Part shown: positions 54,029 through 62,373 of the stretch, piece after piece
Position numbering within the stretch: position 1 is the first letter of the stretch
How the letters are laid out: the number at the start of each line of letters is the position of its first letter
Program-made: the position numbers and the translations under genes
The notes under the pieces: generated by a model
The model's database searches: none
What the model was told of the DNA's origin: nothing
What the model saw: only the letters and a program-made list of their open reading frames with translations
Origin: Pseudomonadota bacterium
GTDB lineage: Bacteria; Pseudomonadota; Gammaproteobacteria; Steroidobacterales; Steroidobacteraceae
DNA: 64,000 nt
Direction of reading: 5' to 3'
NCBI GenBank assembly: GCA_018241445.1
Contig: JAFEDT010000007.1
Coordinates: 140,993 to 204,992 of the forward strand

Positions 54029-55062
54029 TGGCCGCACTCACTTCCCCCCATGAACGGGCCCTGACGCTGCTCTTCGCGGAACTGGAAAGCACCGCAGCGG
54101 AGCAGCGCGAGGCATTCCTGGGATCCCCCGGAGCGCTCACGCAGCGCAGCAACGAGAACGGCACCAGATATTGGGTGCACCGGTATTCGGATGGAGTCGG
54201 CCGACGCCACGAGACCTATCTGGGGACAACCGACGATCCGGCCGCAATCGCCCGTGTTGGCGCCTTACGTGACAGAATCGAATCCGCCAACGCGACGATT
54301 GCCAGGGTCAGGATACTAGCGCGTGCTGGATTCGCCAGTGTCGACCGCAAGACGTTTTCCACGCTCGCCAGCCTGCACAACCACGGGTTGTTCCGGGCCG
54401 GCGCCCTCCTGATCGGCTCTCACGCCTTTGGCGCATTGCTGAATGCGATGGGCGCCAGAGCAGTGCCCTACGCAACTGAAGACGTGGACATTGCACGGCG
54501 GGAGCAGCTGGTCCTTCCTGGAATACCGGCATTTCTCGATATGCTCCGCGAAACCGGAATCCGGTTCTTCGAGGTACCCTCGCTGAACCGCCGTGGGCAC
54601 TCGACCTCGTATGCCGAACCCGGGGGCTCACGACTGAAGGTCGATCTGCTGGTGCCCTCGCCCGATGAAAGTTATCCGACCATCGCGGTGCCGGAACTGA
54701 AAGCCCATGCGCAGGGGCTGCCTTACCTTCGGTACCTGCTGGGAAACTCGATGGAAGTGCCGATATTGAGCCCCCATGGGGTTGTCCGAGTGCGCGTACC
54801 GGTCGCGGAACGCTACGCGATCCACAAACTCATCGTGTCCCAGCTCAGGAGCAGGTCGACCAGCAAACCCGCGAAGGATCTGCGGCAGGCCGCTACGCTC
54901 GTGGAAGCCGTCGTTGAACGATTCCCTGGCGCCGTGGAGGATGCGTTGGCGAGCGTACCCAGGAGCGCGCTACGACACCTGCGCCGTGCACTGGCAGCAC
55001 TCGCGCATCATCTCCCGACATCGGCGGAGGCGGCCTGGGAGGCACTGCGGTCGCCCCTGTAA
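54019..55062 (+). CDS. Nucleotidyltransferase-fold protein, GSU2403 type
   Basis: 347 residues. N-terminal helical part, then TRYWVHRYSDGVGRRHETYLG-like beta region, then a nucleotidyltransferase domain. The latter has LHNHGLFRAGALLIGSHAF (GS motif), the metal pair in TEDVDIARRE and a third carboxylate in RLKVDLLVPS, all as expected for an active enzyme. C-terminal helical domain. Start at 54019 or 54028 (both ATG); the frame back to TTG 53971 would translate the operator. It stands alone, with no antitoxin-like partner. Related folds include toxin nucleotidyltransferases, but its target is unknown. Confidence 0.8.
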   Translation: MWDMAALTSPHERALTLLFAELESTAAEQREAFLGSPGALTQRSNENGTRYWVHRYSDGVGRRHETYLGTTDDPAAIARVGALRDRIESANATIARVRILARAGFASVDRKTFSTLASLHNHGLFRAGALLIGSHAFGALLNAMGARAVPYATEDVDIARREQLVLPGIPAFLDMLRETGIRFFEVPSLNRRGHSTSYAEPGGSRLKVDLLVPSPDESYPTIAVPELKAHAQGLPYLRYLLGNSMEVPILSPHGVVRVRVPVAERYAIHKLIVSQLRSRSTSKPAKDLRQAATLVEAVVERFPGAVEDALASVPRSALRHLRRALAALAHHLPTSAEAAWEALRSPL

Positions 55063-55166
55063 ACACTCCTTCCCCCACCCTGCCGGCGCTGTCAGGATTC
55101 TCCGCAGCGCGGCCGCGTTTCACTATGATGGGAAGTGATCGCGGGTCGCGATCGGTTGGAGGTCTG

Positions 55167-56795
55167 ATGATGGAAGCCGCGGGACAGGGCCGCAGCATGA
55201 CCGGCGGTGAGGCGCTCACCGAGCGGCTCATCCGCCACGGGCTCACGACCATCTACGCCCTGCCCGGCGTGCAGAACGACGCGCTCTTCAACGCCTTCTA
55301 CGACCGGCGCAGTGAGCTGCGCATCGTCCACACGCGCCATGAGCAGGGCGCCGCCTACATGGCCCTTGGCGCGGCGCTGGCCACAGGCCGACCCCAGGTG
55401 TGCAGCGTGGTGCCCGGACCAGGGTTGCTCAATGCGGGCGCCGCGCTTGCCACCGCACAGGCACTCAACGCGCCCGTGCTGTTCCTGGTCGGACAGATCC
55501 CGCTGGCGCAGATCGGCCGCGGCACAGGCGCCCTGCACGAGATCCCTGACCAGCTGGCGATCCTGCGCCAGCTCACCCGCTTCGCCGCCCGCATCCAGCA
55601 TCCGGCGGAAGTCGGCCGGCTGTTCGCGGCGGCGGTCCAGGCGCTCGCGGCCGGCCGGCCGGGACCGGTCGCCCTGGAAATCCCGATGGACGTGCTGGCG
55701 CAGTCCGCGCCAGTGCCCGACTTCCCCGCTGTCGCGCTGCAGCCGCCACCCCTGCCCGTGGACGAGGCCGGGATCGAGCGGGTCGCCTCCGTCCTGGCGC
55801 AGGCCCGCGCGCCCCTGCTGTTCGCAGGGTCCGGCGCCCAGGGCAGCGCAGAGCACGTACGGGCGCTGGCGGCGCTGTTGCAGGCCCCGGTGGTCAGCTA
55901 TCGCACCGGGCGCGGCGTGATGGACAGCCGCAGCTCGCTGAGCTTCGTGCTGCCCGCGGCCCGGGATCTGTGGCGCAGCAGCGATGCGGTGCTGGCGCTC
56001 GGCAGCACAATGCGCATCCCGCTGCAGGGCTGGGAACGCGTCGCGGGACAAAAGCTGCTGCGGATCGACGTGGATCCGGCCAGCCACGCACTGCTGCGCA
56101 GGCCCGACATCGCCGTCACGGCGCGGCTCGAGGACGCACTGCCTCACCTGGTGGAACGGGTGCGCGCGCTGGGCGGCGCGCGGCCGGCGCGCGATGCGCA
56201 GCTGCTGCGGCTGCAAAGCGAGTGGCGGCAGCGCAGCGCGGTGCTGCAGCCGCAAATTTCCTTCCTCGAGGTCATCCGCGAGGAGCTGGGCGAGCACGGC
56301 ATCCTGGTGGACGAACTCACACAGGTGGGCTTTGCCAGCCGGCTGGTCTACCCGGTCTACCGGCCGCGCACCTTCCTCTCCACGGGCTACATGGGCACCC
56401 TGGGCTGGGGCTTCCCCAGCGCACTGGGCGCCAAGGCCGCCTGCCCGGACCTGCCGGTGGTCTCCCTGGCCGGTGACGGCGGCTTCCTGTTCGCCGCCTG
56501 TGAACTCGCCACCGCCGTACAGCACCGCATTGCGCTGGTGACGGTGCTGTTCAATAACAACCAGTACGGCAACGTGCAGCAGATGCAGCGCGACCTGTAC
56601 GGCGGACGCATCATCGCCTCCGACCTGGTCAACCCGGACTTCGTACAACTGGCGCACAGTTTCGGTGCGCGCGCAGTTCGCGCCCACAACCCGCAGCAGC
56701 TCGCGCCCGCCCTGCGCGAAGCGCTCGGCGCGGCCCTGCCGACGCTCATCGAAGTCCCGGTCGGTGACATGCCCAGCGTGGACCAGTTCCGCTGA
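55167..56795 (+). CDS. Thiamine-diphosphate-dependent enzyme (acetolactate synthase / 2-oxoacid decarboxylase family)
   Basis: 542 residues in three domains. PYR domain with the catalytic glutamate in THTRHEQGAAYM-type sequence (TRHEQGAAYMALG), central domain, and PP domain with the ThDP/Mg motif GDGGFLFAACELATA to NNNQYGN. ATG at 55167 or 55170 after GGAGG. Overall like the acetolactate synthase/benzoylformate decarboxylase superfamily, but no small regulatory subunit is nearby, so a biosynthetic AHAS is unlikely. Followed by a P-loop protein and an aldehyde dehydrogenase in the same direction, suggesting a 2-oxoacid to aldehyde to acid route. Substrate unknown. Confidence 0.88.
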   Translation: MMEAAGQGRSMTGGEALTERLIRHGLTTIYALPGVQNDALFNAFYDRRSELRIVHTRHEQGAAYMALGAALATGRPQVCSVVPGPGLLNAGAALATAQALNAPVLFLVGQIPLAQIGRGTGALHEIPDQLAILRQLTRFAARIQHPAEVGRLFAAAVQALAAGRPGPVALEIPMDVLAQSAPVPDFPAVALQPPPLPVDEAGIERVASVLAQARAPLLFAGSGAQGSAEHVRALAALLQAPVVSYRTGRGVMDSRSSLSFVLPAARDLWRSSDAVLALGSTMRIPLQGWERVAGQKLLRIDVDPASHALLRRPDIAVTARLEDALPHLVERVRALGGARPARDAQLLRLQSEWRQRSAVLQPQISFLEVIREELGEHGILVDELTQVGFASRLVYPVYRPRTFLSTGYMGTLGWGFPSALGAKAACPDLPVVSLAGDGGFLFAACELATAVQHRIALVTVLFNNNQYGNVQQMQRDLYGGRIIASDLVNPDFVQLAHSFGARAVRAHNPQQLAPALREALGAALPTLIEVPVGDMPSVDQFR

Positions 56796-56824
56796 TACTG
56801 CGCAGCGATCGCGAAGAGCCTCAC

Positions 56825-57682
56825 GTGCACAGCATCGAACCGGTCTTCGCGGCAGGCACTGCCGCACGGCTTGTGCTCGAGGAGGCGGCGTCGCGAGCCC
56901 GCTGTGTGGTCATCTGCGGCATCCCGGGTGTCGGCAAGAGCCTGTTCCTGCACCAGCAGGTCCTGCTCGCCCGCCTGCGCGGACGCCGCGTGCAGCGCAT
57001 GGAGTGGGACGTCGTGCGCCTGGCCTTCGAGCAGCCTGCGATCCTCGCGAGCTACCCGGAGATCGACGACGTGACTCACCCGGTGATCCGTCGTGCCGCC
57101 GGCCTGTGGGCGCGCCAGGCACTTTCACTGTGGTCAAAGGAGGTGCGTACCGCGGAATCGCTGCTGGTGATCGAGGCGCCGCTGATCGGCGGGCGCTTCG
57201 TGGAACTGGCCCGCGTCGTGAGCGACGCCGCGGAGTCCCTGCTCGCCGGGAGCGACACGCTGTTCCTCGTGCCGCAGCCCTCGCGCGCCGTGCGCAGTGC
57301 GATCGAGGTGGCGCGCGCGCAGGAGAGCGCGCAGCACCGCCACGCTCTCGACAGCAACAACGCCCCGCCGCCGCTGGTGGATGCGCTGTGGCGGCAGGTG
57401 CTCGACACCGCCGATGTGTTGGGAGTTGCACGCGACCGTAATGACCTGTCGTACTCGCCGGAACTCTACTTTGCCGTGTACCGCCTGCTGTTGCGCCATC
57501 GCCAGGTGCGCGCGGTGCCGGTGACGGAAGTCGTAGCCCTTGCGGGCTCGCCGCACGACCTGGACCAGTCGGCGCCCTCGCTTGCCCCAACCGCCCGACA
57601 GGCGCGCGAGCTGATCGCACAGCTGGAATCCGCGGGCATCGAAGGCGCGATACGCAGCGTGCAGGAGTGGCACCGGGTATAG
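56825..57682 (+). CDS. P-loop NTPase of unknown function
   Basis: 285 residues with a Walker A motif GIPGVGKS at about residues 32-39 directly after a hydrophobic strand (CVVICG), a possible Walker B-like strand SLLVIEAP near 112, and an Arg-rich helical C-terminal half. It resembles small nucleoside/sugar kinase-like or AAA-type ATPases, but I recognise no family. GTG start at 56825, 29 bases after the ThDP enzyme and nine bases before the aldehyde dehydrogenase, so it is probably part of the operon. Role inferred only from context: a kinase for the pathway or a regulator. Confidence 0.75.
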   Translation: MHSIEPVFAAGTAARLVLEEAASRARCVVICGIPGVGKSLFLHQQVLLARLRGRRVQRMEWDVVRLAFEQPAILASYPEIDDVTHPVIRRAAGLWARQALSLWSKEVRTAESLLVIEAPLIGGRFVELARVVSDAAESLLAGSDTLFLVPQPSRAVRSAIEVARAQESAQHRHALDSNNAPPPLVDALWRQVLDTADVLGVARDRNDLSYSPELYFAVYRLLLRHRQVRAVPVTEVVALAGSPHDLDQSAPSLAPTARQARELIAQLESAGIEGAIRSVQEWHRV

Positions 57683-57691
57683 GATTGGCGG

Positions 57692-59146
57692 ATGCAACGC
57701 TTTGATAACTTCTACGCCGACGGCCGCTGGCACCCCGCGCAGGGGGACGAAATCACCCTGTACAACCCCACCACCGAAGAACCATCCGCGGCCGTGCGCT
57801 TCGCCACGGTGAACCAGGTGCGCCTCGCAACCGCCGCCGCCGCCGCCGCACTGCCGGCATGGTCGGCCCGGCCCATGGGCGAACGCGCCGCGATCCTGGC
57901 TGCGGCGGGCGAGGCACTGGTGGCGCAGGCCGATGAGCTGGCGCGAACCCTGAGTGCCGAGGTCGGCACGCCGATCGCGCAGTCGCGACGTCTGCACGTG
58001 CAGACCGCGATCCACACGCTGTTGCAGGCGCCACGCTGGGCACAGCAGCAACAGCCACAGGAAGGACCGGGGCGCACGCTGGTGGAACAGATCCCCATCG
58101 GCGTCGCCGCCTGCGTCACACCCTGGAACTACCCGCTGTACCTGGCGGCCACCAAGATCGTGCCGGCGCTGCTGAGTGGCGCGAGCGTGGTGCTGAAACC
58201 CAGCGAGCTAGCCCCCGCCTCCATCGCGGCGCTGGTGGGCGCCTTCGAACGGGCGCGCCTGCCGCCGGGCGTGCTCAACGTCGTGTTCGGCGGGGCCGCC
58301 ACCGGTGAGGCCCTGATCCGCGACCGCCAAGTCGAGGTCATCTCCTTCACCGGTTCCACGGCGGTCGGACGCCAGATTGCCGCGATCGGCGGCGGACTTC
58401 TGAAGAAGGTCTCGCTGGAACTGGGCGGCAAGTCTCCCAGCGTTGTGTTGCCGGATGCTGCGCTCGCACGGGCAGTCAGCGGTACGCTGCAGAAGGCCTT
58501 CCAGAACGCCGGCCAGACATGCACGGCCTCCTCACGCCTGCTGGTGCCACAGGCGCAGTTCAGCGAGGCCTGCGAGCTGGCGGCCGCCGGCGCACGCGCC
58601 CTGCGCAGCGGCGACCCGCTTGACCCGCAGACGGAACTCGGCCCGCTGATCAGCGCTGCGCAGCGTTCCCGCGCAATGCAACTCATCGCCACCGCTGTGC
58701 AACAGGGGGCGCACCTCCTCGCCGGCGGTGCCGGGGCACCACGCCCCGCGCGCGGCTACTTCGTGCCTCCCACAGTGTTTGCAACGGCCGACCCTGCCCT
58801 GGAAATCGTGCAGACGGAGGCCTTCGCGCCCGTGCTGGTCATCATGGCTTACCGCGGCCTGGATCACGCCGTTGAGCTGGCCAATGCCACGCCCTTCGGC
58901 CTGTCCGCCGCAGTGTGGTCCGCGGATGAGGCACAGGCCATGGCCGTCGCGCGCCGCGTGCGCGCCGGCAGTGTCAGCATCAACGGGGCACATACCCACC
59001 CCGATGCTCCATTCGGGGGTTTCGGAGCATCAGGGCTGGGCCGTGAGCGCGGACCGCTGGCGCTGGAAGAGTTCCGCGCCACGCGATCCCTGCACCGGGA
59101 CAGCGGCCAGCGCCCACCGTCGGACGGGCCCGCCCGCGCAGGATAG
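57692..59146 (+). CDS. NAD(P)+-dependent aldehyde dehydrogenase
   Basis: 484 residues of the ALDH superfamily. NAD-binding residues in VTPWNYPLYLAATKI and KPSELAP, FTGSTAVGRQIA, the general base glutamate in LELGGKSPSVVLPD and the catalytic cysteine in NAGQTCTASSRLLV near residue 277. C-terminal SINGAHTHPDAPFGGFGASG. Oxidises an aldehyde to an acid; likely the product of the ThDP decarboxylase upstream. ATG at 57692. Confidence 0.93.
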   Translation: MQRFDNFYADGRWHPAQGDEITLYNPTTEEPSAAVRFATVNQVRLATAAAAAALPAWSARPMGERAAILAAAGEALVAQADELARTLSAEVGTPIAQSRRLHVQTAIHTLLQAPRWAQQQQPQEGPGRTLVEQIPIGVAACVTPWNYPLYLAATKIVPALLSGASVVLKPSELAPASIAALVGAFERARLPPGVLNVVFGGAATGEALIRDRQVEVISFTGSTAVGRQIAAIGGGLLKKVSLELGGKSPSVVLPDAALARAVSGTLQKAFQNAGQTCTASSRLLVPQAQFSEACELAAAGARALRSGDPLDPQTELGPLISAAQRSRAMQLIATAVQQGAHLLAGGAGAPRPARGYFVPPTVFATADPALEIVQTEAFAPVLVIMAYRGLDHAVELANATPFGLSAAVWSADEAQAMAVARRVRAGSVSINGAHTHPDAPFGGFGASGLGRERGPLALEEFRATRSLHRDSGQRPPSDGPARAG

Positions 59147-59163
59147 ACCCTCGCCGCGGCAGG

Positions 59164-59976
59164 TCAGCCCGTCACTGCCGCATCCTGGCTGCGGAACGCG
59201 GCCTCTCCGGCGTCGGACACCTGCACCCACTTCGCGTTGGGCGCGGCTTCGGCCGCATAGTTGTCGTGCCAGTTCCACCACTTGTAGGGGCGCCCCTGCG
59301 GATAGCCCGCCGGCGAGTCCTCCCAGACCTCCTGGCGACCCAGGGGAGTCACGTCCAGGTAGCTCCAGGTGGTGCCCAGCGCCTCATCGCCGCGGCTGCT
59401 GATGAAATAGGTGCGGAACACGCTCGCGCCGTCGCGGAAGAAGACGTTGTGTCCGTGCCATTCGTCGACACCGAAATCGGCGTCGAAGCTGTCGGTGATG
59501 CTGTACCAGGGCATCCGCCAGCCCATGCGCGCCTTCAGTGCACGGATGTTCGGCTGCGGGGCGCGCGAGACATACGCGAGGGTGGTGTCACGGGCGTTCA
59601 GGTGAGCGAGGTGGGCAACCTGGTCGGCGCCCAGTGAGCAACCGCGGCAGGCATTCTCAGGCCAGCCGAACACCCCGGGTTCAAAAAAGGCGCGATACAC
59701 GATCAGCTGGCGGCGGCCTTCGAACAGGTCCAGCAGTGTGGCGGCGCCGTCGGGCCCTTCGAACGCATACTGCTTTTCGACAGCCATCCACGGCATGCGG
59801 CGGCGCTCGGCGGCCAGCGCGTCGCGAGCGCGCGTCAGCGCCTTTTCCTTCACCAGCATCTGCTCGCGCGCTGCCTCCCAGCTCTGCCGCGAGACGACCG
59901 GCGGCGTGTGCATGACGGCCGGTCCAGCCGACGGGTCGGTTTCTTTTGTCGTCGCGGTCCTGGTCTGCTTCGTCAT
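59164..59976 (-). CDS. DUF899 family thioredoxin-like protein
   Basis: 270 residues. After a Thr-rich N-terminus the DUF899 domain begins (SRQSWEAAREQMLVKEKALT), continues with RRMPWMAVEKQYAFEGPDG, a cysteine site ENACRGCSLGAD and FHDTYSTY-like end replaced by VFRTYFISSRGDEAL and WNWHDNY. The fold is thioredoxin/peroxiredoxin-like; activity unproven. Start at 59976, preceded by CAGGAGACAG. Convergent with the aldehyde dehydrogenase. Confidence 0.86.
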   Translation of the reverse strand: MTKQTRTATTKETDPSAGPAVMHTPPVVSRQSWEAAREQMLVKEKALTRARDALAAERRRMPWMAVEKQYAFEGPDGAATLLDLFEGRRQLIVYRAFFEPGVFGWPENACRGCSLGADQVAHLAHLNARDTTLAYVSRAPQPNIRALKARMGWRMPWYSITDSFDADFGVDEWHGHNVFFRDGASVFRTYFISSRGDEALGTTWSYLDVTPLGRQEVWEDSPAGYPQGRPYKWWNWHDNYAAEAAPNAKWVQVSDAGEAAFRSQDAAVTG

Positions 59977-60154
59977 GGCTTCTGTCTCCTGAGGGTTTGC
60001 GTGTGATGCGGTTGCCCGCGCCACAGGCGAGGGCCGGTACGCGCTTACCCTGACAGGCAAAGCCGGCTGCGTGTGAGTGACAAAGGTGACGCGATTTGCG
60101 CGAGATCCCAGGGCGGACGCGCGCAAGCAAATCCGCCAGCCCCGGCGGGGCTCC

Positions 60155-61054
60155 TCAGGCCTGCAGGATGCCGCTCATCACCGGCACGGCACGGCCGCCC
60201 ACGTGCACGGCGGTCACCTCGCCGGCGCGCTTGTGTACGCGGGCCAGCAGCAGGCTCGGGCGTCCCATCTGGACTCCCTGCTGCACCTGCCACTGGCTCT
60301 CCCCGTCGGGCGCCGCCAGGGTCCGTGCCAGCATCGCCACGGCGGCGGCCGTGGCGATGCCGGTTGCCGGGTCCTCCACGACGCCATCCAGCGGCGCGAA
60401 CATGCGCGCCTGCAGCTGCCCCGCCTCTGCGCCGCGGCACCAGGCGAACACCGCATCCGTTGCCAGCGGCGGCAGCAGCCGACGGTGGGTGGTCACATCC
60501 GGCTGCGCGCGCTCGAGTGCGTGCGCGCTGCGCAGCGCCACGATCAGGAATCGCGCCCCCACCGAGGCCACCCGCGGCGCGTGCACCTCGCTGTCGATGT
60601 CATCGGCGGCGAGCGACAGGCTCGCGGCGGCATCGGCAGTGGTGACGCACGCGCCCAGGTCCAGACCCTGCGGTGCGGTGAGCTCGGCGCCGACCACCTC
60701 CCCACCCGCCCGCAGCAGCCGCACGGGCACCGTGCCGGCCACCTCCTCGAACAGGAAGCGCTCCGGCACGGGGCGCCCCGAGCGCTGCAACTCGTGCGCC
60801 AGCACCACCGCAGTGCCGACATTCGGGTGGCCGGCGAACGGCATTTCACTGCGCGGGGTGAAGATGCGCACCTGCGCATCGTGGGACGGCCGGGACGCCG
60901 GCAGCACGAAGGTGGTTTCCGAGTAGTTGAATTCCGCGGCAATCGCCTGCATGCGCGCGCTGTCCAGCTGCTGCGCATCGAGCACCACGGCCAGGGGGTT
61001 GCCGCCGAACACCCGGTCGGTGAACACATCCACCGTGACGTAGCGGCGCCGCAT
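60155..61054 (-). CDS. PhzF-family isomerase
   Basis: 299 residues with the diaminopimelate-epimerase-like two-domain fold. Start region VTVDVFTDRVFGGNPLAVV, the catalytic glutamate in NYSETTFVLPA near residue 45, FAGHPNVGTA and the second-half signature EDPATGIATAAAVAML. PhzF itself isomerises a phenazine precursor; most homologues are of unknown substrate. It starts 19 bases after the PrnB-like gene and is likely cotranscribed with it. Confidence 0.92.
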   Translation of the reverse strand: MRRRYVTVDVFTDRVFGGNPLAVVLDAQQLDSARMQAIAAEFNYSETTFVLPASRPSHDAQVRIFTPRSEMPFAGHPNVGTAVVLAHELQRSGRPVPERFLFEEVAGTVPVRLLRAGGEVVGAELTAPQGLDLGACVTTADAAASLSLAADDIDSEVHAPRVASVGARFLIVALRSAHALERAQPDVTTHRRLLPPLATDAVFAWCRGAEAGQLQARMFAPLDGVVEDPATGIATAAAVAMLARTLAAPDGESQWQVQQGVQMGRPSLLLARVHKRAGEVTAVHVGGRAVPVMSGILQA

Positions 61055-61073
61055 ACCCCGCCGGAATCCTGGC

Positions 61074-62255
61074 CTACTGCACGGCGGCGCGCAGCCGCGC
61101 CAGGTCGGCATGCCGCGTGGCGACATCGGTGCGCTCGGCGGCAAGGCGCATGTCGCGCAGCAGCTCCAGCGAGCGCAGCAGTACCGGCAGTGGCGGACCA
61201 CTGGCGGTGATTCCCTGCAGGTTCTCCGGAGGCAACTGCGCGGCCGGCTGCTCGATGAAACGCTTCACCAACTGGTCGTGGTGCTGACGGGCGGTCTCCC
61301 CGAACAGCTGCACCACCTCCAGGAAGGCCGTGGCGTTGGCGCGGAACCAGGGCGCGCGCGCGTGCGCCGGCGCCAGCGCCAGCAACTCATCCAGCAGGCT
61401 GCGGTAGGTCATGCACTCGCGCAGGCGCGCCTGGTCGGCGGGCAGCATGAACAGCATCTTGTCTACCAGCAGCCCGGCGTAATAGGCGTCGTTGGCCCGG
61501 CACAGGCCCAGCAGCAGGTCGATCTCGTTGATGCCGGAAAAGTCACCGGCATTGGCGCCGCGATATTCCTGGCGCCCGACCCGGTACGGCTTGTAGTAGG
61601 GCCGCACGCAGTAGAAGAAGCGCTGCAAATCCAGCCGCTGGTACAGCCGTTCGTTGGTGGCGATCACCGCGCGCAGTGCCTGCGATGCGGCCGCGAATGG
61701 CAGGTCGGCGACCGGGCTCGAGACACCGAGGTGCACAATGCGCGTCAGGGCATCGGCCGCCGCCTGCAGCGCCAGGATGCCGCGGGTGTTCTCGTCGATG
61801 AACAGGAACTCGTCCGGCAGCGAAGTGAAGCTCTTGCGCAGGCCGGCGACGGCGCGGTTGTGTGTGGCCAGGTGCGCGGTGGCGAAGCGCGGCGCCATGC
61901 CGAGCGAGGCGCCCACATGGAAGGCCAGCGAGGAGGCCTCGGGGAACGGCGAACGCTCCTCGCGCGCCGGGTTGGTCAGTTCGTGGCGGCGCAAGGCGCC
62001 CAGGTACATGCCGACGCTGCCCAGCACACCGAAGGCGCTCTCGAAACCGTCACCGGTGTTGCCCTCCGCCAGCAGCGCCGTGACGTGCACCCGCCCCTCA
62101 TCGCGCAGACGTGCCTTGATCGCCTCCCCGGTGCCGACCACGCGCGCGCGGTCTTCCTGCGCAAAGTAGAGCTCTTCCAGCTCGGTGTTCATCTGCACGA
62201 AGGACGTGCGGATCCAGTGGTCGAAGTCGGCTGCCTTGCGGCTCAGTTGGGTCAC
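61074..62255 (-). CDS. PrnB-like protein (DUF1864; haem dioxygenase superfamily)
   Basis: 393 residues resembling the DUF1864/PrnB group: GRVHVTALLAEGNTGDGFES, HELTNPAREERSPFPEASSL, FFYCVRPYYKPYRVGRQEY, GANAGDFSGINEIDLLLGL and ITASGPPLPVLLRSLE. PrnB, in pyrrolnitrin synthesis, rearranges chlorotryptophan and shares the tryptophan/indoleamine dioxygenase fold; the His pair in ARQHHDQLVKRFIEQ is a possible haem ligand. Start taken at the GTG at 62255 with GAGAGG seven bases before it; a GTG at 62273 is also open. Upstream of PhzF-like gene and divergent from an exporter. Substrate unknown. Confidence 0.82.
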   Translation of the reverse strand: MTQLSRKAADFDHWIRTSFVQMNTELEELYFAQEDRARVVGTGEAIKARLRDEGRVHVTALLAEGNTGDGFESAFGVLGSVGMYLGALRRHELTNPAREERSPFPEASSLAFHVGASLGMAPRFATAHLATHNRAVAGLRKSFTSLPDEFLFIDENTRGILALQAAADALTRIVHLGVSSPVADLPFAAASQALRAVIATNERLYQRLDLQRFFYCVRPYYKPYRVGRQEYRGANAGDFSGINEIDLLLGLCRANDAYYAGLLVDKMLFMLPADQARLRECMTYRSLLDELLALAPAHARAPWFRANATAFLEVVQLFGETARQHHDQLVKRFIEQPAAQLPPENLQGITASGPPLPVLLRSLELLRDMRLAAERTDVATRHADLARLRAAVQ

Positions 62256-62373
62256 GGACTGCCTCTCACACACATCTGTTCACATTCACCGGGCGCGCGG
62301 GCCGCCCTTGTCTGCGGATTGTCGCGCGATCACGGGCAGAATTGCAGCGGCCTTGTGGCTCTGCCCATAATTC

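Noticed and set aside
55167..56795. Acetohydroxyacid synthase large subunit (ilvI/ilvB)
   Set aside because: Family fold fits, but the small subunit and other branched-chain genes are absent and the neighbours are a P-loop protein and an aldehyde dehydrogenase.
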